Assembly (NCBI GenBank): GCA_016195985.1
Contig: JACPYP010000029.1
Location: 62,001 to 126,000, forward strand
Source: Acidobacteriota bacterium
Lineage (GTDB): Bacteria > Acidobacteriota > Holophagae > Holophagales > Holophagaceae
Direction: 5' to 3'
Length of the DNA: 64,000 nt
Position 1 is the first letter of the stretch; the number at the start of each line of letters is the position of its first letter. The position numbers were made by a program, and so were the translations under genes. A model generated the notes under the pieces. That model worked only from the letters and a program-made list of their open reading frames with translations, ran no database searches and had not been told where the DNA came from. Below, one piece after another: positions 15,670-25,041 of this stretch.

Positions 15670-16038
15670 CTACTTGGTGGCCTGGCCGTCGTGCTTCTGC
15701 CTGCGGATCCGCCGGCTTTCCCTGTTCTGCTCCCGCTCGATCTTGCTGGCTTCCTTCTTGGTGACCTTGCCGTCGGCCTCGGCCTTGGCGATGTTCCTGT
15801 CGACCCGGGCCTCCTGGCGTTCGAGCCGGGCTGTTTCCTTCGGGGTCAGCGAACCGCTGGCCACGCCCTGGGCGATGCGCTTCTGCTGGCGGTCCGCGCG
15901 CTTTTCCGCGCGGGCTTCGCGCCGGGGGGTGGCGGTTTGCGTGCCCGGCGCGGGAGTCTGGGCCGGCGCCTGGGCGAAGAGGGAGGCGCCCATCAGCGTG
16001 ATTCCGAAGGCGGCGAGGGCGAGGCGGGGGAAGTTCAT
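15670..16038 (-). CDS. Small secreted basic coiled-coil protein, unknown function
   Basis: A 122-residue protein with a signal peptide (about 1-22, ending GASLFAQ), a Pro/Thr linker, then a very charged helical region. The pattern ASGSLTPKETARLERQEARV and then ADGKVTKKEASKIEREQN looks like two repeats of a helix-loop-helix unit with a D-G-K loop, reminiscent of EF-hand-like secreted proteins found widely in proteobacteria and acidobacteria. Function unknown. The ATG at 16038 has AAAGGAA 7 nt upstream; an earlier in-frame ATG at 16191 lacks a signal peptide. Confidence 0.75.
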   Translation of the reverse strand: MNFPRLALAAFGITLMGASLFAQAPAQTPAPGTQTATPRREARAEKRADRQQKRIAQGVASGSLTPKETARLERQEARVDRNIAKAEADGKVTKKEASKIEREQNRESRRIRRQKHDGQATK

Positions 16039-16232
16039 GACGGTTCCTTTCGGGTGAGGGGCAACGGCCCCGTAGGCTTCCAATGTCACGACCCATGCCA
16101 AATGGGTATCTGTCTTGACCCCAATCCTTCTTGATTGGTTGAAGAGGCTTCCCGAGGAACGTTGCCTCAGGACGGCCCCAACCTGTTGCACCCTGCCTCG
16201 CCACCACCCCTGGAATCCCCCATCATGTCCCC

Positions 16233-16961
16233 ATGAGCCTGCCCCGCCTGTTCATGGATGCCCTCCCGGCCGCTGAAAACACCCTGGTCCCTCTCGGGCC
16301 CGAGGCGGCCCGCCACCTGAAGGCCCTGCGGCTGAAGCCCGGCGCGGCCCTGGAACTGGTGCTAGGCGAGGAGGCTTGGACGGCGGATCTGGCCGAACTG
16401 GACCGGGGTCGCGCCGCCGCCCGGCTGGTATCTCCCCTGAAAGAAGACCGCGAGCCCCCCGTGGCCCTGGAGGCCTGTCTGCCCCTGCCAGCCCAGCTCA
16501 GCCTCTTCGACGAGTGGCTGCCTCCCCTCGTGGAGTTGGGAGCCACCCTCCTGCAGCCCGTGATCTACCAGCGCAGCGAGTACGATGCGGCCAAAACCCA
16601 GGCCCGCCTCGAGCGCTGGTCCCGCCTCATTCAATCCGCCTGCGAGCAGAGCCACCGCAGCCGCCGGCCCGAACTGCGGGCCCCCATCCCCTTCGAGCAG
16701 CTGCTGGACTGGCCGGCCTCCCAGAAGTGGGTCGCCTATGAGCTCGCCACGGGCGAAGCCAATCCGGACTTTCGTCACGAATCCCTGGCCTTCACCAGCG
16801 GTCCTGAAGGCGGCATCACTCCCGAGGAATATGAAGCCATGGAAAAAACCGGCTGGAAGCCCGTCAGCCTGGGACGGAGCATTCTGCGCGCCGTCACGGC
16901 CCCGGTGGCTTTGTTGGGAGCCATCCAATTCCAGATTGGTCGCTTCCCCCCCGGAATTTGA
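16233..16961 (+). CDS. rsmE: 16S rRNA (uracil-1498-N3)-methyltransferase
   Basis: A SPOUT-class (trefoil-knot) methyltransferase that modifies U1498 of 16S rRNA using S-adenosylmethionine. The 242 residues include an N-terminal PUA-like domain and the C-terminal knot: ERWSRLIQSACEQSHRSRRP, the SAM-binding SGPEGGITPEE, and SLGRSILRAVTAP. It is divergent from the small basic secreted protein gene and is followed by a 143-bp gap. Confidence 0.95.
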   Translation: MSLPRLFMDALPAAENTLVPLGPEAARHLKALRLKPGAALELVLGEEAWTADLAELDRGRAAARLVSPLKEDREPPVALEACLPLPAQLSLFDEWLPPLVELGATLLQPVIYQRSEYDAAKTQARLERWSRLIQSACEQSHRSRRPELRAPIPFEQLLDWPASQKWVAYELATGEANPDFRHESLAFTSGPEGGITPEEYEAMEKTGWKPVSLGRSILRAVTAPVALLGAIQFQIGRFPPGI

Positions 16962-17104
16962 TCAAAACCGCCCTTTCGGAGGAGAAGTCTGCACGAAAGT
17001 CACATTGGACTCGACCCAAGTTCAGCCCCCGTCCCCCCCGACCGATGAGGGGAAAGTGCGCGCTCAGGGTTTTGGTAGCTGCGCCCCTGTCTGGAGGTTG
17101 ACCT

Positions 17105-17602
17105 ATGAAATCGAGAATCGCTCTGTGCGCCGCTATCCTCATGGCTTTGCCCCTGCGCGCGGGTGAATTCGACGCTCTCGCGAAGAACCTGCGCCAGACC
17201 TGGCCCAACTGCGCCACCGTGATGGTGGTGTGTGATGTGTCGAACAGCAAAGCCACGGTGGAAGCCGCCAGCAGCGCCTTCGGCGGCGTCAAGGTGATGG
17301 TGGTGGATGTCAAAGGCCCCCAGGACATCGGCCGGGCCGCTGGTGCCGTCACCACCCGCCGCCCCGACGCCGTGTTGCTGCTGCCCAGCGACAAGGTCGT
17401 GAGCGATGGCAGCAGCGCGGCCTCCTTTCTCATCCAGCGCCTCGGGGCTGCCAAGATCCCCGTCATCTGCACTTCTGAAGCCGGCGTCCGCCAGGGCGCA
17501 GTGTTCGCTTCCGGCCCCAGCACGGGCGGCAAGGTCTTCGCCAACAGCAAGGCCGCGGCAGTCGCCGGTGTGAGCCTGCCCAGCGGCGCCACCAACATCT
17601 GA
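17105..17602 (+). CDS. Secreted protein resembling ABC-type substrate-binding domains
   Basis: A 165-residue protein with a short signal peptide (about 1-19, ending LPLRAG), then alternating strands and helices in a Rossmann-like arrangement: TVMVVCDVSNSKA, VKVMVVDVKGPQDIGRA, RPDAVLLLPSDKVVSDGSSA and IPVICTSEAGVRQGAVFAS. This pattern is like one lobe and hinge of the DUF534/ABC_sub_bind family, but the chain is about half the usual length, so a stand-alone domain is likely. GGAGG precedes the ATG. In the 143 bp upstream no known riboswitch could be recognised. Confidence 0.7.
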   Translation: MKSRIALCAAILMALPLRAGEFDALAKNLRQTWPNCATVMVVCDVSNSKATVEAASSAFGGVKVMVVDVKGPQDIGRAAGAVTTRRPDAVLLLPSDKVVSDGSSAASFLIQRLGAAKIPVICTSEAGVRQGAVFASGPSTGGKVFANSKAAAVAGVSLPSGATNI

Positions 17603-17640
17603 TCGAAAAACCCTCCAAGCCCCGTCTTGCGAGGTATGCT

Positions 17641-17663
17641 GAAGGCTCCCCCCGGGAGCCTTC
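17641..17663 (+). promoter_or_regulatory. Hairpin burying the ribosome-binding site of the M28 peptidase gene
   Basis: GAAGGCTCC (17641-17649) pairs with GGAGCCTTC (17655-17663), and the start ATG follows immediately at 17664. The only Shine-Dalgarno-like sequence (GGGAG) is in the 3' arm. In RNA this would hide the ribosome-binding site unless melted. Confidence 0.45.
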
Positions 17664-19283
17664 ATGCGTTTCATGCTTTCTGTTCTGGCCGCCGCCAGCC
17701 TGATGGCCCAGGCACCACCCCCTCGCGCCCACGCGCAAGTAATGGAGGGATCCCTCCGGGCCCACCTGGCCTTCCTGGCCGACGATCTCCTCGAAGGGCG
17801 TGGCACGGGCCAGCGGGGGGCCGAATTGACGGTCCGCTACCTGGAAACCCAAATGCAGGCGCTGGGGCTGAAGCCCGCCCAGGGCGGATCCTACCGGCAG
17901 CCCGTATCCCTCCTGGGCCTGCGCACCCAGGTGGATCGCAGCGTCCTCAGCTTCCAAGGCGGAAACGCCTGCCTTACGCCCACCTTCGGTTCAGAGATCG
18001 TCTTCGGGGCGGGCCAAGCCAAGGCTGAGCAGGTTTTCGACGCCCCCGTGGTATTCCTGGGCTTCGGCATCGACGCCCCGGAATACCGCTGGAACGACTA
18101 CAAAGATGTGGATCTGCGGGGCAAGATCCTGCTCGTGATGGTGAACGAACCCGCCCCCACGGCGGAGGAGCCGGGCCTCTTCGACGGGCCCAACCTCAGC
18201 GCCTACGGCCGCTGGACCACCAAGTTCGAGATGGCCGGCAAGCATGGCGCGGCTGGTGTGCTGCTCATCCACACCACGCCCTCGGCCACCTACGGCTGGA
18301 CTGTGGTGCGTCCCAGCTGGGAAGCGGAACGCTTCTCCCTGGCCAAGGGACCCGCCGGAACCCCCCTTCAGGGCTGGCTGACCGAAGAGACGGCCAAGGC
18401 CCTGGTGAAACAGGGCGGCCAGGACCTGGAGGCCCTTCGTGCCAAGGCCCTGTCCCGGGACTTCCGCCCCGTGGCCCTGGACCTCACCCTCAAGGGCCAA
18501 CTCCACAGCGCCGTCCGCATCGTCGATCAGTTCAATGTGGCGGGCGTGGTGCCGGGCTCGGACCCTGCCCTCAAGGACGAACTGGTGGTCTACAGCGCCC
18601 ACTGGGACCACCTGGGCAAGGGCGGCGGCCTGGCCGCGGACAGCCACCCCAATCCAGAATCTGGCCTCGGGAAGGACACCATCTACAACGGCGCCGTGGA
18701 CAACGCTTCCGGATGCGCCGCCTTGCTGGCCATGGCCCAGGCCGCGCGGCATGCGCCCGCCAAACGCAGCCAGATGTTCCTCTTCGTCTGCGCCGAAGAA
18801 CAGGGCCTTCTGGGATCGAAGGCCTACGCGGCGAGTCCCCTTTGGCCCTTGGCCAAGACGGTCGCGGATCTGAACCTGGACAGCCTGAACTTCGTGGCCC
18901 CCACCCGCGACATGGGCCTGCCGTTCAGCGAACGCAGCACCCTCGGCGATCTGGGCCGCACCGTGGCCAAGGCCTCAGGCCTCAGCATCGGCCCCAGCCA
19001 CCCTGATACAGGCGGGGGCTATTTCCGCTCGGACCACTACAGCTTCGTGCAGGCGGGCGTTCCGGCCCTGTCCGTGGGGGGAGGCCGCGACTACATCGGC
19101 GCCGATTCCGCGGCACTCAAGGCCAAGGCTGCCGCCTACGGCAAGCGCTACCACCAGGTCACCGACGAGTACGATGCCTCCTGGGACCTGCAGGGCATGG
19201 TGCAGCAGGCGCAGTTCACCTTCGACCTGGGCCAGGCGGTGGCCAACCGCGCTGACCGGCCCACCTTCAAGACCCTCAAGTAG
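17664..19283 (+). CDS. Secreted M28-family metallopeptidase
   Basis: A 539-residue di-zinc aminopeptidase-type enzyme exported by a signal peptide (about 1-15, ending LMAQ). A PA-type insert (about 130-240) precedes the catalytic domain. Zinc ligands in order are the His of SAHWDHLG (about 313), Asp of GAVDNASG (about 345), Glu pair CAEEQGLLG (about 377, first Glu as general base), Asp of LNLDSLNF (about 405) and His of YHQVTDEYD (about 497). Likely role is digestion of peptides in the periplasm or outside. Expression may be limited by the hairpin over its ribosome-binding site. Confidence 0.93.
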   Translation: MRFMLSVLAAASLMAQAPPPRAHAQVMEGSLRAHLAFLADDLLEGRGTGQRGAELTVRYLETQMQALGLKPAQGGSYRQPVSLLGLRTQVDRSVLSFQGGNACLTPTFGSEIVFGAGQAKAEQVFDAPVVFLGFGIDAPEYRWNDYKDVDLRGKILLVMVNEPAPTAEEPGLFDGPNLSAYGRWTTKFEMAGKHGAAGVLLIHTTPSATYGWTVVRPSWEAERFSLAKGPAGTPLQGWLTEETAKALVKQGGQDLEALRAKALSRDFRPVALDLTLKGQLHSAVRIVDQFNVAGVVPGSDPALKDELVVYSAHWDHLGKGGGLAADSHPNPESGLGKDTIYNGAVDNASGCAALLAMAQAARHAPAKRSQMFLFVCAEEQGLLGSKAYAASPLWPLAKTVADLNLDSLNFVAPTRDMGLPFSERSTLGDLGRTVAKASGLSIGPSHPDTGGGYFRSDHYSFVQAGVPALSVGGGRDYIGADSAALKAKAAAYGKRYHQVTDEYDASWDLQGMVQQAQFTFDLGQAVANRADRPTFKTLK

Positions 19284-19288
19284 GATGA

Positions 19289-19313
19289 GTTCCCGCCTCG
19301 ATGCGGCGGGAAC
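19289..19313 (+). terminator. Stem-loop after the peptidase gene
   Basis: GTTCCCGCC pairs with GGCGGGAAC around a 7-nt loop, 6 bp past the stop. A second small inverted repeat (GCCTTGG/CCAAGGC) follows. There is no T-run, so termination is likely but not certain. Confidence 0.5.
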
Positions 19314-19370
19314 CCCTGATAGCCTTGGCCCATCCCAAGGCCTCGGTTGAAAATCAGCCATCCTCCCCCC

Positions 19371-20030
19371 ATGAAACCTGCGGCCCAGTTCCAGGACAAA
19401 CCTGGTGCCCCCGCCACTGCGCCAGGCCCGCTGCAGGGATCCGCCGCACGGGATTTCCTATTCCTCCGCCTGGGGGGGCTCATTCCCCTGGTCTTCTTCG
19501 GCACCACAGCAGTCTGCGGCTGGATACACGGCCGATACAACCACCTCACGGGGATGGTGAGTGAACTGGGTGCCCTGGGAACGCGGTCGCAGCATGTGTT
19601 CACCGCAGGGCTGCTTACTTGCGCGTTGCTCAGCGTCGGATTCAATCTCGCCTTGCTGCGCGCCTGCCGGCGCCAGAAGGTGAGCCCTCTGCCGGTTCTG
19701 CTTCTCTTCTCATTCACGGTTTCCATCGCTGGAGCCGGTCTTTTCCCGCTCCCCACGCGCCTGCATCTTCTGGCGGGCATGCCGGCTTCCCTTCTGGTCC
19801 TGTCGCCCCTGGCCAGCCTCCTTCTCTGGCGAGGCGGGACCGCTCCCGCTCGTTCCGGGAAGATGGCCGCCATCAGCCTTGGGGTGATGTGCCTGGGGTT
19901 CCTCAGCTTCTTTCCCGGCGTTCTCCCCCAGTCGATGGGCTTGAAGCAGAGATTGTTCCATCTCGGCTGGTCCATCTGGTTCATTCATTTGAGCCTCGGT
20001 TTCCGCGCTCGAGTCCCGGAGACAACATGA
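19371..20030 (+). CDS. DUF998-like integral membrane protein
   Basis: A 219-residue protein with about six hydrophobic helices and DUF998-like features: an early YNHLTGMVSELGALGTRSQ loop after the first helix, and a final VLPQSMGLKQRLFHLGWSIW region. Function is unknown in the family. The ATG at 19371 is preferred to an upstream TTG at 19347. Its stop overlaps the start of the next small lipoprotein gene, so the two are probably coupled. Confidence 0.75.
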   Translation: MKPAAQFQDKPGAPATAPGPLQGSAARDFLFLRLGGLIPLVFFGTTAVCGWIHGRYNHLTGMVSELGALGTRSQHVFTAGLLTCALLSVGFNLALLRACRRQKVSPLPVLLLFSFTVSIAGAGLFPLPTRLHLLAGMPASLLVLSPLASLLLWRGGTAPARSGKMAAISLGVMCLGFLSFFPGVLPQSMGLKQRLFHLGWSIWFIHLSLGFRARVPETT

Positions 20031-20197
20031 AACCCAGAACCCTCTTTGTATCTTTGGCCGCGGGGCTCTTTTCTCTCGCCTTGCTGTCGGCCTGTCAAAG
20101 CCTGCACAAGAACAAGCCCCTCCGGCCGAACCCCGTGCTTCCACCCAAATCGGCGAATCCCGCTCCGCCCCCCGGCCCGGCCGCCATCCGACGCTAG
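20027..20197 (+). CDS. Very small proline-rich lipoprotein
   Basis: A 56-residue protein starting at the ATG that overlaps the preceding stop (ATGA). It has a lipoprotein signal with lipobox LLSAC (Cys at residue 23), then a short Lys/Pro/Asn tail ending PPGPAAIRR. It resembles small entericidin-like or membrane-anchored peptides only in layout; no family is assigned. The coupling to the DUF998-like gene suggests the two act together, which is inferred. Confidence 0.65.
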   Translation: MKPRTLFVSLAAGLFSLALLSACQSLHKNKPLRPNPVLPPKSANPAPPPGPAAIRR

Positions 20198-20217
20198 GTC
20201 TACCCCATGAGGTTGCC

Positions 20218-20652
20218 ATGTCCGTTGCGATTTCGTGGTTGCTGATTCAAGGCCTGGCCGGCTTGGATCAAGCCCCCATCCTGCCCTCGCGCTCCGTGCA
20301 TCCATCCACTCTCTCGTACGAGACCGCGCTCACGTCGCTGCCGCCGCGCTCGAGGGACTGCCCGGCCTTCCACCCCGTCCTTCCCGGCGATATTCGAATC
20401 AAGTCCAAGCCAGAAAACCCCCCCATGCTTCCGATCCTGAGCATCGCCCAGGGAGACGACGAGGTTGTCGTTCAGATCTGCGTCGACAAATCGGGAACCC
20501 CCATTTCGGCCATCGCCATCTGCGGTCCACTTCGCTTTCGCCTGTCCTTCGAGCGCTACTGCATGCAGCTCAGGTTTGATCCATACGAGGCCGATGGCTC
20601 GCCCCAGGACGTCACTTTGTACATGCCGTTCCGGTTTTCCGTGGCCCATTGA
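20218..20652 (+). CDS. TonB C-terminal-domain-like protein
   Basis: A 144-residue protein with a weak hydrophobic N-terminus (possible uncleaved anchor or signal, about 1-15) and a C-terminal 60-residue segment resembling TonB_C: VVVQICVDKSGTPISAIAIC, then LRFDPYEADGSPQDVTLYMP and a final FRF. The usual TonB transmembrane anchor and Pro-rich spacer are short or missing, so it is more likely a stand-alone periplasmic domain than an energy transducer. Two Cys pairs could form disulphides. GAGG precedes the ATG. Confidence 0.55.
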   Translation: MSVAISWLLIQGLAGLDQAPILPSRSVHPSTLSYETALTSLPPRSRDCPAFHPVLPGDIRIKSKPENPPMLPILSIAQGDDEVVVQICVDKSGTPISAIAICGPLRFRLSFERYCMQLRFDPYEADGSPQDVTLYMPFRFSVAH

Positions 20653-20786
20653 CATCTGACTTTTAAAGTTTTTTTAGCCATTCATTGCCTGTTTTTTATT
20701 GATTTCACCCCGTTTTAATTGAACCATCCTGAATACCCGCTCCAACCAGACCTTCCCCACCCTGACCCCAGCGCTCGGAGGCTCAC
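20653..20786 (+). promoter_or_regulatory. AT-rich leader before the DUF2235 gene
   Basis: This gap is much more AT-rich than its surroundings, with runs such as AGTTTTTTTAG and GTTTTTTATTG. It probably holds the promoter of the DUF2235 gene. TTGACA occurs at 20649-20654, but a convincing -10 at standard spacing is absent. Confidence 0.4.
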
Positions 20787-21938
20787 ATGTCGAAGCACAT
20801 TGTGTTCTGTGCGGATGGGACCTGGAACAACCCCAACGAGGACGAAAACCACGACCAGACGGCGGATCCCACCAATGTCTACAAACTGTTCGTGGGCCTC
20901 GACGGAAGCCTGAATCCCGAATCGCTGCTCCTCGCGGACGAGCAGGAGAAGACGCTGACGGAGGGTGGGGCCGCCGTTCAGGTGGCCAAGTACCTCCATG
21001 GGGTCGGCGATTCCCGCAACGCCATCCTGCGCCTCATGGGCGGCGCCTTCGGCGCAGGCCTGATCTCCCGCATCGTCCGGGGCTACACCTTCATTTCCAG
21101 GAACTACGAGCCCGGCGACCGGATCAGCATCCTGGGCTTCAGCCGTGGAGCCTATACCGCCCGGGCCCTCGCGGGCCTCATCGCCTCGCAGGGCCTGCTG
21201 CGCCCGGCGCTCACCGAAGACAAGGAGCAGGCCTATCGCTCCGGCGCCCAGGCCTGGTACCGCTACCGGCAGGCGGCCCTGCACAATCCTTTCAGCCTGA
21301 GCCGGCTGGCGGAGATCGTGGCGGATCTCCCGGCCTTCCTCTCCCAGGGGTCCCTCAAGGACAGCGATCTCATCCCCGTGGACACCCTCCAGGCCGTGGG
21401 CGTGTGGGATACCGTAGGCGCCATGGGCATTCCGCTCTACGCCTCGGGCGGCACGAGGCAGGATGCCTTCCGCTTCGCCGACACCAAGCTCAGCCCGAAG
21501 GTGCTCAACGGCTTCCACGCGGTGTCCCTCGACGAGCGGCGCAACGACTTCGCCCCCACCCTGTGGGACGCCGACGCCCGCATCCTCCAGGTGCTCTTTC
21601 CGGGGGCCCACGCGGATGTGGGAGGGGGCTACCCCGCCGCCAACCAGGAGAGCGGCCTATCCGGCGGCGCCCTGAAGTGGATGGCCACCCAGCTCGGCCA
21701 AACCGGGCTCCGCTACAGCGCCGGGTGGCTGGAGGCCATCCAGGCCAATCCCGCCGGCACCGCCCATGCACCGTGGACGCACCTGCCTTGGACCCTGCCT
21801 GGGGTGGCCCTGGGCCCCCGCAGCTTCCCCAAAGGAATGGTCGTGGACGCCTCTGTCGCTCAGCGGCGTGAATCCGGCAACGTGGTCGCCGAACCGGGCA
21901 CCGCCCCCGCCCCCTACAATCTGGCCAATCTCCCCTGA
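20787..21938 (+). CDS. DUF2235 / Tle1-like alpha/beta-hydrolase
   Basis: A 383-residue protein of the DUF2235 family, whose characterised members include type VI secretion phospholipase effectors (Tle1). The N-terminus IVFCADGTWNNPNEDENHD is the family opening. The nucleophile elbow is SILGFSRGAYTARALAG (Ser), with candidate acid GVWDTVGAMG and His in FPGAHADVGGGY. No Vgr, Hcp or immunity gene is adjacent, so a housekeeping lipase/hydrolase role is as likely as an effector. It lies in its own AT-rich promoter context and ends 13 bp from the convergent regulator. Confidence 0.88.
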   Translation: MSKHIVFCADGTWNNPNEDENHDQTADPTNVYKLFVGLDGSLNPESLLLADEQEKTLTEGGAAVQVAKYLHGVGDSRNAILRLMGGAFGAGLISRIVRGYTFISRNYEPGDRISILGFSRGAYTARALAGLIASQGLLRPALTEDKEQAYRSGAQAWYRYRQAALHNPFSLSRLAEIVADLPAFLSQGSLKDSDLIPVDTLQAVGVWDTVGAMGIPLYASGGTRQDAFRFADTKLSPKVLNGFHAVSLDERRNDFAPTLWDADARILQVLFPGAHADVGGGYPAANQESGLSGGALKWMATQLGQTGLRYSAGWLEAIQANPAGTAHAPWTHLPWTLPGVALGPRSFPKGMVVDASVAQRRESGNVVAEPGTAPAPYNLANLP

Positions 21939-21951
21939 CTTCCGCCGACGA

Positions 21952-22800
21952 TTAGACCGGATCCCGGGTGGGCTGCAGGGAGGCCTTGGCCGCCTCCATC
22001 CGCGTGAGCGCCGTCGGCCCCTTGCGCAAGGCCAGGGCCACGGTGAGCACGTCGATGATGGCCAGGTGCACCAGCCGCGACACCATGGGCGCGTAGACTT
22101 CGGGGTTCTCTTGGACGTCCGCCGGCAGCACGATGTCGGCCAGGGCCGCCAGGGGCGAATCCGTGCGCGTAATGGCGATGACCTTGGCCCCCGAACGCCG
22201 GGCCAGGGTGGCCACGTCCAGCAGGGACTTGATGCGGCCGGAATTGGAAATGATCAGCACCACGGCATCCGCAGGCAGCAGCACCGCAGCCACCCGCTGC
22301 ATGTGGGTATCCGTGCAAGCGATGGTGGGCGTGCCCAGACGGAAGAGCTTCATTTGGGCATCCTGGGCGGTCACCCCGGAATTCCCCAGGCCGTAGCATT
22401 CGATCCGGCTGGCGCGGTCCAGCGCGTCCACCGCCTGCTCCAGCGTGTCGGGGGAGAGGGCCTGCCGCCCCTGGGCCAGCCCCGCCACCGCGTGATCGAA
22501 AACCTTGCCGATGAGCTGGCTCAAACCATCGCCGGGGGAGAGGCTGGCGTGGACGAAGGGGATGCCCGCGCCCAGATCTCCCGCCAGCTTGAGTTTGAAG
22601 TCCGGCAGGCCGGCGCATTGCAGCCGCCGGCAGAAGCGGATCACCGTGGGCTGGCTCACCTCGCACCAGACGGCGATCTGCGAAATGGGGGCGGAGATCA
22701 CCTCCACGGGCTTGTTCAGCACCAGCTCCGCCACCCGCCGCTCCGAAGGCGGAAGGCCGGAGAGCAGGGTCTGGATGCGCGAAAGGAGGGAGAGGGTCAC
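21952..22800 (-). CDS. hexR: RpiR-family regulator, probable HexR
   Basis: A 282-residue regulator with an N-terminal RpiR helix-turn-helix (about 1-77, SERRVAELVLNKPVEV and WCEVSQPTVIRFCRRLQC) and a C-terminal SIS sugar-phosphate-binding domain (about 125-260, YGLGNSGVTAQDAQMKLFRL and VVLIISNSGRIKSLLDVATL). In proteobacteria HexR represses zwf, edd, eda and gap genes and is released by 2-keto-3-deoxy-6-phosphogluconate. Here it is the third gene after zwf and pgl and faces edd-eda-gapA, with two HexR-like boxes between. The GTG start at 22800 overlaps the pgl stop (GTGA). Confidence 0.88.
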   Translation of the reverse strand: MTLSLLSRIQTLLSGLPPSERRVAELVLNKPVEVISAPISQIAVWCEVSQPTVIRFCRRLQCAGLPDFKLKLAGDLGAGIPFVHASLSPGDGLSQLIGKVFDHAVAGLAQGRQALSPDTLEQAVDALDRASRIECYGLGNSGVTAQDAQMKLFRLGTPTIACTDTHMQRVAAVLLPADAVVLIISNSGRIKSLLDVATLARRSGAKVIAITRTDSPLAALADIVLPADVQENPEVYAPMVSRLVHLAIIDVLTVALALRKGPTALTRMEAAKASLQPTRDPV

Positions 22801-23471
22801 GGCGCCCAGAATACCGAAACCGGCGCCGCTGTCTGCCGCAGGATGGCCCGCACTGGCAGATCTTCCGCAGACCCCTCCTCGAGCGCCCGCTCCAGGGTCC
22901 TTCGTTTCCCTGGGCCCGAGATCATCAGCACCAGATCTCGCGCTTCCAAGAGGGTCCGAAGGGAAAGGCTCAGGCGGGCCTGGGCGGCCCGGGGCGGACG
23001 CGCGGCCAGGGCGACTTCGGCGCTCCGCTCCGGGGACCCCGGAAACAACGAAGCCACGTGGCCATCCTCCCCCATGCCCAGCACCACCTGGGCGAAGGGG
23101 CGGGGGAGGGCTTCCAGCGTTTTGCAAACCGAGGGCAAGGCGGCCTCCGGCGTGGCATCGCCGGTCCAGAGGGGCACGAGGCGGGCGGCGGCGGCCGGGC
23201 CCTGCAGCAGGTGCCTGCGCACCATGGATTCGTTGCTGTCCGGGTGGCCCGGCGCCACCCAGCGCTCGTCCGTCAGGGTCACCGCCACGCGCTCCCAGGC
23301 CAGAACCTCCGTGGACAGCGCCTGCAGCAGAGGCACGGGACTGCGCCCACCCGGCACCACCAGCACCGCCCGCCCAGTCCGGGCCAGCTCCTCCTTCAGG
23401 CGCCGCGCCACATGCTGCGCCACCGCGCCCGCGAGGGCCGCGCCATCGGAGCACTCCCTGAGATCCGGCAC
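22797..23471 (-). CDS. pgl: 6-phosphogluconolactonase
   Basis: Hydrolyses 6-phosphogluconolactone made by Zwf. The 224 residues match the DevB/SOL type: LVVPGGRSPVPLLQAL, TLTDERWVAPGHPDSNE, and the signature GMGEDGHVASLFPG. The start is GTG, 2 bp after the zwf stop, and its own stop overlaps the hexR start, so zwf-pgl-hexR is one transcript with tight coupling. Confidence 0.94.
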   Translation of the reverse strand: MPDLRECSDGAALAGAVAQHVARRLKEELARTGRAVLVVPGGRSPVPLLQALSTEVLAWERVAVTLTDERWVAPGHPDSNESMVRRHLLQGPAAAARLVPLWTGDATPEAALPSVCKTLEALPRPFAQVVLGMGEDGHVASLFPGSPERSAEVALAARPPRAAQARLSLSLRTLLEARDLVLMISGPGKRRTLERALEEGSAEDLPVRAILRQTAAPVSVFWAP

Positions 23472-23473
23472 CG

Positions 23474-24934
<1,461 letters not shown>

Positions 24935-24945
24935 GCGCACTCCGG

Positions 24946-24960
24946 TGTAGAAATATTACG
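24946..24960. promoter_or_regulatory. HexR-like operator upstream of zwf
   Basis: TGTAGAAATATTACG has the GTA-N-TAC dyad of the HexR consensus as I recall it (TGTAATTAAATTACA, about 10 of 15 positions). It lies 12 bp before the zwf start, where binding would block initiation. Confidence 0.55.
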
Positions 24961-24987
24961 ACAAACGGGCTGCATTTCTCACCATTA

Positions 24988-25002
24988 GGTAATAAAGTTA
25001 CA
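24988..25002. promoter_or_regulatory. HexR-like operator upstream of edd
   Basis: GGTAATAAAGTTACA matches about 12 of 15 positions of the recalled HexR consensus TGTAATTAAATTACA. It is 39 bp upstream of the edd start and 42 bp from the first box, in the only AT-rich part of the zwf-edd gap. Confidence 0.65.
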
Positions 25003-25041
25003 TATGTGGCGACGAAAGTCGGCCCCTCGAAGGAACATCTC

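Noticed and set aside
16962-17104. Cyclic-di-GMP (GEMM) or other riboswitch before the substrate-binding-like gene
   Set aside because: A GGTAGC-like piece was noticed, but the order and spacing of the conserved GEMM segments could not be found.
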